Source of the DNA: Ruminococcaceae bacterium UBA1767
GTDB lineage: Bacteria; Bacillota; Clostridia; Oscillospirales; Acutalibacteraceae
Assembly: GCA_002315505.1 (NCBI GenBank)
Contig: DCGX01000082.1
Span: forward strand, 1-26,852
Reading direction: 5' to 3'
Length of the DNA stretch: 26,852 nt
Numbering within the stretch: position 1 is the stretch's first letter; each line of letters opens with the position of its first letter. The notes under the pieces were generated by a model. That model was not told where the DNA came from. It made no database searches and was given only the letters and a program-made list of their open reading frames with translations. The position numbers were made by a program, and so were the translations under genes. Below are positions 22,633 to 26,852 of this stretch, piece by piece.

Positions 22633-22675
22633 TTAATCATTAAGAACGCCTGAAATCTTATGGGAGGTGCTGTTA

Positions 22676-23023
22676 ATGGACGCACTTAAATTAATCGCTC
22701 AGGACAGCCTTAAGGCTGAAGTTTCTGAGGCAATCAAAGTAGGTAACACCGTAAAAATCTGGGTTAGAATCCGTGAAGGCGAGAGAGAAAGACTCCAGGC
22801 TTTTGAAGGAACAATCATTGCTATTAAGGGCAGCGGTGTTTCCAAGACATTTACCGTTCGTCGAGTATCTTACGGCGTAGGTGTTGAGAGAGTATTCCCT
22901 GTTCACTCACCAAACGTTGACAAGATTGAACTCATCAGAGCAGGTAAAGTACGCAGAAGCAAGCTCTACTATTTGCGTGACAGAGTTGGTAAGGCTGCTA
23001 AGGTTAAGCAGACTATTGGCTAA
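22676..23023 (+). CDS. rplS: Ribosomal protein bL19
   Basis: A 115-residue ribosomal protein at the 30S/50S interface. The sequence is fully typical: VGNTVKIWVRIREGERERLQ, FEGTIIAIKGSG, FTVRRVSYGVGVERVFPVHSP and RRSKLYYLRDRVGKAAKVKQ. ATG 22676 lies 8 nt after GGGAGG (22662-22667). In many Firmicutes it follows rimM-trmD; here those genes are not next to it and it has its own promoter and leader. Two hairpins separate it from lepB. Confidence 0.97.
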   Translation: MDALKLIAQDSLKAEVSEAIKVGNTVKIWVRIREGERERLQAFEGTIIAIKGSGVSKTFTVRRVSYGVGVERVFPVHSPNVDKIELIRAGKVRRSKLYYLRDRVGKAAKVKQTIG

Positions 23024-23038
23024 TTAAATTGAGCTGAA

Positions 23039-23056
23039 GGTACGCTTCGCCGTACC
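23039..23056 (+). other. Stable hairpin between rplS and lepB
   Basis: GGTACG (23039-23044) pairs with CGTACC (23051-23056) around CTTCGC, just after the rplS stop. There is no T run, so it may protect the 3' end of the rplS message. Confidence 0.65.
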
Positions 23057-23061
23057 GTTGA

Positions 23062-23099
23062 GGGTATGGGTGGCTTAAGGCTGACCTGTGCCCTTTTTA
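23062..23099 (+). terminator. Terminator or attenuator after rplS
   Basis: GGGTATGGGT (23062-23071) pairs with ACCTGTGCCC (23084-23093) with several G-T pairs, then TTTTTAC. No clear promoter was seen between it and lepB, so read-through is expected. Confidence 0.7.
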
Positions 23100-23132
23100 C
23101 TTTACTTATCACACCGAACGGAGGAATATTCA

Positions 23133-23765
23133 ATGCTGCTGAGCAGAAGACGAATCGAAAAAGAGAGAATTGAATACCTCAAGGACGGTATGACTCCCGA
23201 ACAGGCTAAGGCTTTGCGTTCAAAATGGCTTAAGATGTATGACCTTTTAGGTTCTGTTGTGACCGCAATAGTTCTTATTTTTATAATTTTCACCTTTATT
23301 TGCAGACCGACCTCGGTTGACGGACAGTCAATGGTGCCGACTCTCAATGACGGTGACTGGCTCATTACAACAACTGAAAAGGAATATGTTTACGGTGACA
23401 TAGTTGTTGTCACTCAACCGAACATTTTCAATGAGCCTTTGATAAAGAGAATAATTGCTACCGAGGGACAGACAGTTGATATTGACTTTGACAGCGGTGA
23501 GGTTAAGGTTGATGGTAAGGTCATCAGCGAGTCATATATTGCTGAGCTTACAAAACGTGCAGAAGGAATGACCTTCCCGACAACTGTACCGAAGGGCTGT
23601 ATTTTTGTGATGGGTGACAATCGTATGCACTCGACCGACAGCCGTTCGCCCGATGTCGGATTTATCGATGTCAGATACATTCTCGGTAAAGCAAAATTCA
23701 GAGTGATGCCGTTCGGCAACTTTGATATTTACGATAATTTCACGGCAGGTGAGAATAATGGATGA
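23133..23765 (+). CDS. lepB: Type I signal peptidase, first copy
   Basis: A 210-residue membrane protease that removes signal peptides. A 35-residue basic cytoplasmic N-terminus with a TPEQAKALRSKWLK segment precedes one membrane helix (about 38-58). Catalytic Ser66 (GQSMVPTL) and Lys105 (LIKRIIA) and the GDNRMHSTDSRSP box (161-173) are all present. ATG 23133 follows CGGAGGA; the upstream reading from 23088 starts inside the rplS terminator. The second copy begins 8 nt before this gene ends. Confidence 0.93.
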   Translation: MLLSRRRIEKERIEYLKDGMTPEQAKALRSKWLKMYDLLGSVVTAIVLIFIIFTFICRPTSVDGQSMVPTLNDGDWLITTTEKEYVYGDIVVVTQPNIFNEPLIKRIIATEGQTVDIDFDSGEVKVDGKVISESYIAELTKRAEGMTFPTTVPKGCIFVMGDNRMHSTDSRSPDVGFIDVRYILGKAKFRVMPFGNFDIYDNFTAGENNG

Positions 23766-24375
23766 GGAAATGAAAATAAATGATATAAACGAGTCTGAGC
23801 AGGAAGTAACTGAACAGGCAGTTGAACAGAATAACGGTGAAAATAAAGAAAAGTCAAATGGTATTATTTCATTTTTATATGATCTCGTTTCCACATTTTC
23901 AACAGCTCTTGTTATCATCGCTGTAATGTTTATATTTTTCTTCCGTTTCGTCGGTGTTGACGGCTCTTCAATGGTACCTACACTCAATGACGGAGACTGG
24001 CTGCTCGTTTCGGCTATTAACGAGGAATTTACGCAGGGCGATGTTGTCATCAGTACACAACCAAACGCATTTAACGAGCCTATTGTAAAGCGAGTTATTG
24101 CAAAGGGCGGACAGACTGTTGATATTGATTTCATCGAGGGTATTGTTTACGTGGATAATGTTCCACTTGATGAGCCTTATGTCAACGAGCTTACTCACAC
24201 AAGTGAGGGTACGGCATTTCCGATTGTTGTTCCCGAAGGAAAACTGTTTGTTATGGGTGATAACAGAAATGATTCGACAGACAGCCGTTCGCCGCTTGTC
24301 GGATGTATTGATGAGAGATATATTCTGGGTGTTGTTAAGTACAGACTTACCCCGGATTTCAAAGCATTTAAATAA
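23758..24375 (+). CDS. lepB: Type I signal peptidase, second copy
   Basis: A 205-residue paralogue. The N-terminal 33 residues are strongly acidic and Gln/Glu-rich (INESEQEVTEQAVEQ), unlike the basic start of the first copy. One membrane helix (about 40-63) follows, then Ser71 (GSSMVPTL), Lys111 (IVKRVIA) and GDNRNDSTDSRSP. Both copies share the NDGDWL and TQPN(I/A)F(N)EP runs, so they arose by tandem duplication and then diverged. The ATG overlaps the stop region of copy one; translation is coupled. Confidence 0.93.
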   Translation: MDEEMKINDINESEQEVTEQAVEQNNGENKEKSNGIISFLYDLVSTFSTALVIIAVMFIFFFRFVGVDGSSMVPTLNDGDWLLVSAINEEFTQGDVVISTQPNAFNEPIVKRVIAKGGQTVDIDFIEGIVYVDNVPLDEPYVNELTHTSEGTAFPIVVPEGKLFVMGDNRNDSTDSRSPLVGCIDERYILGVVKYRLTPDFKAFK

Positions 24376-24387
24376 TTGTAATTATGT

Positions 24388-24416
24388 AAGGCTGAATCTT
24401 TTTGGTTCAGCCTTTT
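24388..24416 (+). terminator. Hairpin with short T run abutting the rbgA ribosome site
   Basis: AAGGCTGAA (24388-24396) pairs with TTCAGCCTT (24406-24414), then TTGGAG, whose GGAG is the ribosome site of the next gene. It may act as a partial terminator and limit rbgA translation. Confidence 0.65.
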
Positions 24417-24426
24417 GGAGAATATT

Positions 24427-25302
24427 ATGGGTGATTTTCAGAAACAAACCGTACAGTGGTTTCCCGGTCATATGGCTAAAACGCGCCGGCTTATTAAAGA
24501 AAGTCTTAAAAGCGTTGATGCTGTTACCGAGATTCTTGATGCACGTATTCCGCTTGCTTCACGTAATCCCGAAATCGGTGAGATTACCGCAGGTAAGCCG
24601 AGAATAATACTTCTTAATAAATGTGATGTCGCTGACGAAAAGGTAACGGCACAGTGGATTAATTATTTTAAGAATAACGGCTGCGAGGCTATGGCGGTTG
24701 ATTGCAGAAGCGGAAAGGGTCTCAACAAATACAATGACCTTATCCGTAAGGTTCTCGCTGATAAAATTCAGGCAAATAATGACCGTGGTATGCCGGGAAA
24801 GGCACTGCGTGTTATGGTTGTCGGAATACCGAATACGGGCAAGTCGTCGTTTATAAATAAAATGGCAGGCAGAGTTCGTGCAAAGGTGGCCGACCAGCCG
24901 GGTGTTACACGAAATAATCAGTGGTTTAATATCGGAAACGGAATTGAGCTTCTCGATACCCCGGGTGTATTGTGGCCGAAATTTGATGACCCTGTTGTCG
25001 GCGATAAGCTCGCATTTATCGGCTCAGTGAAGGACGCCGTTATGGACATCGAAACAATGGCAGTGCGTCTGATTGATGTTTTGCGTGACGGATATCCGCA
25101 GATGCTTGCCGACAGATATAAAATCAGTGATTTTGAGGATATGCAGGGGTGGGAAATTCTTGAAATGATAGGCAGAAAACGCGGTATGCTCATCTCAGGT
25201 GGTGAAGTGAATACCGAGCGTGCATCGGTTATGCTTTTAGATGAATATCGTGGCGGAAAGCTCGGCAGACTTTCACTCGAATTCCCACCAAAAGTGAAAT
25301 AA
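24427..25302 (+). CDS. rbgA: Ribosome biogenesis GTPase RbgA (YlqF)
   Basis: A 291-residue circularly permuted GTPase needed for late 50S assembly in Firmicutes. It opens with the typical QWFPGHMAKTRR. G-motif order is permuted: G4 NKCD (64-67), G1 GIPNTGKSS (133-141), the G2 Thr in GVTRN, and G3 DTPG (177-180). The C-terminal domain contains RKRGML. GGAG at 24417-24420 precedes the ATG. Its place after rplS and before rnhB is the common Firmicute order. Confidence 0.95.
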   Translation: MGDFQKQTVQWFPGHMAKTRRLIKESLKSVDAVTEILDARIPLASRNPEIGEITAGKPRIILLNKCDVADEKVTAQWINYFKNNGCEAMAVDCRSGKGLNKYNDLIRKVLADKIQANNDRGMPGKALRVMVVGIPNTGKSSFINKMAGRVRAKVADQPGVTRNNQWFNIGNGIELLDTPGVLWPKFDDPVVGDKLAFIGSVKDAVMDIETMAVRLIDVLRDGYPQMLADRYKISDFEDMQGWEILEMIGRKRGMLISGGEVNTERASVMLLDEYRGGKLGRLSLEFPPKVK

Positions 25303-25379
25303 ATTGCATGGCATTGTGCTTTGCTCATACCGGATTTGCTAAGCAAATTTTGTTTATCAATGAACTAATGGGTGAAAAT

Positions 25380-26003
25380 ATGAAAACAGAAGTTGAAATA
25401 GATTGGCTTAAATTTGAAAATGAGGCTCATCAGAACGGATATAAAATTGTCTGCGGAATTGACGAAGCAGGCAGAGGTCCGCTTGCAGGGCCTGTCTGTG
25501 CGGCGGCGGTAATTCTGCCCGACGGTGTGATAATTGACGGAGTTAATGACTCGAAAAAGCTCACCGAAAAGAAGAGAGAGGCGCTATTTGACGTTATTCG
25601 TGAAAAGGCAGTTGCATACTCAATTGCTACCGCTGATGAAAAGGAAATTGATGAAATCAATATTCTGCAGGCTACTTATCTTGCAATGCACAGAGCCTTT
25701 GACAGTCTTCCCGTAAAACCCGATATGGCACTCGTTGACGGCAATCGTGACCCGAAGCTCGGTGTTCCGACTCAGACAATCATAAAGGGTGATGCTCTTT
25801 CAATGTCGATTGCCTGTGCATCGATTCTTGCCAAGGTTACAAGGGACAGATTTATGCTCAGTATGGACGAAAAATATCCCGAATATCAGTTCTCAAAGCA
25901 TAAGGGATACGGCACAAAGCTCCACTATGAAATGCTCGATAAGTACGGTGCTTCCGAGATTCATCGGATGAGCTTTTTGAAAAAATACTATGCAAATAAA
26001 TAA
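25380..26003 (+). CDS. rnhB: Ribonuclease HII
   Basis: A 207-residue enzyme that cuts RNA in RNA/DNA hybrids and removes misincorporated ribonucleotides. Acidic active-site residues are Asp28 and Glu29 (GIDEAGRGPLAGPV), Asp120 (ALVDGN) and Asp156 (AKVTRDRFM). DSKKL is also intact. Start 25380 is chosen at the family's usual N-terminus with GGGTGA upstream; the reading from 25308 adds residues not seen in the family. The 77-nt gap before it contains a small ATTTGC/GCAAAT hairpin with TTTTG (25334-25352). Confidence 0.94.
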   Translation: MKTEVEIDWLKFENEAHQNGYKIVCGIDEAGRGPLAGPVCAAAVILPDGVIIDGVNDSKKLTEKKREALFDVIREKAVAYSIATADEKEIDEINILQATYLAMHRAFDSLPVKPDMALVDGNRDPKLGVPTQTIIKGDALSMSIACASILAKVTRDRFMLSMDEKYPEYQFSKHKGYGTKLHYEMLDKYGASEIHRMSFLKKYYANK

Positions 26004-26349
26004 GAGCGGCTTGTGGGGAGAAATCTATGCGGCGAGATATCTTCGCAATAACAAATTCGACATACTGACCGCAAACTACCGTACAAGACTCGGCGAAATT
26101 GATATTATCTGCTCAAAGGATGAAAGTATTCGCTTTGTTGAGGTTAAGACGAGAGATGAGGGCTATCTGTACCAGCCAAAGGAGGCTGTTGACAAGGCTA
26201 AGCAGGACAGAATTATTGCAACTGCAATGCAGTATATCAAAGCCACCCAAAGCAGTCTGCAACCTCAGTTTGATGTAATTGAAGTGATTCTTGACAGCAA
26301 TTTCAAACCGACAAAAATAAATTATCTCGAAAACGCATTTAATACTTGA
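25990..26349 (+). CDS. yraN: UPF0102 / YraN family protein (endonuclease-like fold)
   Basis: A 119-residue protein with the family's nuclease-like core: GEIYAARYLRN, TANYRTRLGEIDIICSKD and FVEVKTR, that is the Asp and the Glu-x-Lys of a PD-(D/E)XK-type fold. Its role is unproven. The ATG lies 14 nt inside rnhB, a common arrangement, and there is no clear ribosome site, so coupling is expected. Confidence 0.92.
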   Translation: MQINKSGLWGEIYAARYLRNNKFDILTANYRTRLGEIDIICSKDESIRFVEVKTRDEGYLYQPKEAVDKAKQDRIIATAMQYIKATQSSLQPQFDVIEVILDSNFKPTKINYLENAFNT

Positions 26350-26373
26350 CAATATATGTTATAATATTATACA
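26346..26373 (+). promoter_or_regulatory. Candidate promoter of thrC
   Basis: TTGACA (26346-26351) overlaps the yraN stop. The best partner is TATACA (26368-26373) at 16 bp; a perfect TATAAT at 26360-26365 is too close to this -35. A promoter is likely here but its exact -10 is unsettled. No T-box or other leader fits in the 51 nt before thrC. Confidence 0.45.
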
Positions 26374-26400
26374 AATAATTTTTCTTTAAGGAGAATGGAA

Positions 26401-26852
26401 ATGTTTTATACAAGCACTCGTGACAGGAGCATAAGAGTCAGCTCTTCACAGGCTATCGCACATGGTATTTCATCAGAGGGCGGACTTTTTGTCCCTGAGG
26501 AGATTCCACAGCTTTCAAAGGAAGATATCAGACATCTTACAGAACTGGACTACATGGGCAGAGCAAAGGAAATTCTTTCCCTGTATCTTACCGATTTCAC
26601 AGCAGAAGAAATTGACGCGTGTGTTAAAGGTGCCTATGGTATGAATAAATTCAGCTCTGAGAAAATTGCACCGCTTCATACACTTGAGGATGGTGTTGAG
26701 ATTCTTGAGCTCTGGAAGGGCCCGACCTGCGCATTCAAGGATATGGCACTTCAGATTTTACCGCATCTTCTTACAGTTGCTTCTGCTAAGAGCGCACCTG
26801 ATAAGGAAATTGTTATTCTTGTTGCAACCTCAGGTGATACAGGTAAGGCTGC
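26401..26852 (+). CDS. thrC: Threonine synthase, 5' part (runs off window end)
   Basis: The first 150 codons of a PLP enzyme that converts O-phosphohomoserine to threonine. Visible are MFYTSTRD, ISSEGGLFVPEEIP, the PLP-binding Lys113 in TCAFKDMALQ, and the start of the phosphate-binding loop ATSGDTGKAA at the edge. AAGGAG at 26388-26393 precedes the ATG. The gene is intact as far as it can be read; the missing part is due to the window end. Confidence 0.94.
   Translation, partial: MFYTSTRDRSIRVSSSQAIAHGISSEGGLFVPEEIPQLSKEDIRHLTELDYMGRAKEILSLYLTDFTAEEIDACVKGAYGMNKFSSEKIAPLHTLEDGVEILELWKGPTCAFKDMALQILPHLLTVASAKSAPDKEIVILVATSGDTGKA

Noticed and set aside
25334..25352. Terminator between rbgA and rnhB
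   Set aside because: A 6-bp AT-rich stem with a 3-nt loop and a short TTTTG is weak; kept only as a note in the rnhB entry.
26350..26400. T-box or threonine-responsive leader before thrC
   Set aside because: Only about 30 nt of leader are available after the likely promoter, with no hairpin or specifier motif.

Overview
The window reads as chromosomal DNA of an endospore-forming, low-to-moderate GC clostridial Firmicute. The grounds are spoIVB next to spo0A, a purine riboswitch on xpt, tandem type I signal peptidases beside rplS/rbgA/rnhB, strong AGGAGG ribosome binding sites and consensus sigma-A promoters. Gene content and dispersed repeats suggest a gut Oscillospirales/Ruminococcaceae-like organism, but that placement is inference; no species is named.

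Layout. (1) 1-4167 is an accessory island. A promoter drives an operon of an XRE-type regulator with a Cys-rich tail, a pRiA4b ORF-3-like protein and an AlbA_2/ATPase-type protein. A convergent tyrosine recombinase follows, then a promoter with a 13-bp inverted repeat and the first codons of a gene that runs out of frame into the 3' part of a sugar phosphate isomerase gene (4168-4680). This looks like a recombination scar. (2) 4739-7674 holds a large HTH protein of unknown role (minus strand), then a chagasin-like protease inhibitor and an aldo/keto reductase. (3) 7719-14456 is a lone MacB/LolD-type ABC ATPase (minus), then a purine salvage block: guanine-type riboswitch, xpt, a BMP-family lipoprotein, a double-domain ATPase and two permeases of the NupOPQ type. 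The scavenging enzyme and the nucleoside importer appear to be one transcription unit with an internal terminator and a REP/MITE-like repeat after the binding-protein gene. (4) 14457-16831 holds a hairpin-rich repeat cluster, spoIVB and spo0A. The Spo0A receiver is atypical and its promoter region carries repeated ATTACCA motifs. (5) 17065-18118 holds a MerR/GyrI-like regulator whose own promoter has a 19-bp spacer containing a palindrome, and tRNA-Tyr and tRNA-Thr on the minus strand. (6) 18269-20774 is the paired radical SAM (TIGR03960-like) and DUF2344 (TIGR03936-like) genes, then an AT-rich GtrII-like membrane protein. (7) 22517-26852 is a housekeeping run: structured leader, rplS, two lepB paralogues, rbgA/ylqF, rnhB, yraN and the 5' part of thrC, cut by the window end.

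The points most worth following up are the accessory operon with its recombinase and scar, the riboswitch-led xpt-importer unit, the altered acidic pocket of Spo0A with the repeat-rich spo0A promoter, and the nested palindromes between the lone ATPase and xpt. I saw no CRISPR array, rRNA, transposase or retron. All family assignments come from reading motifs, not from database searches.
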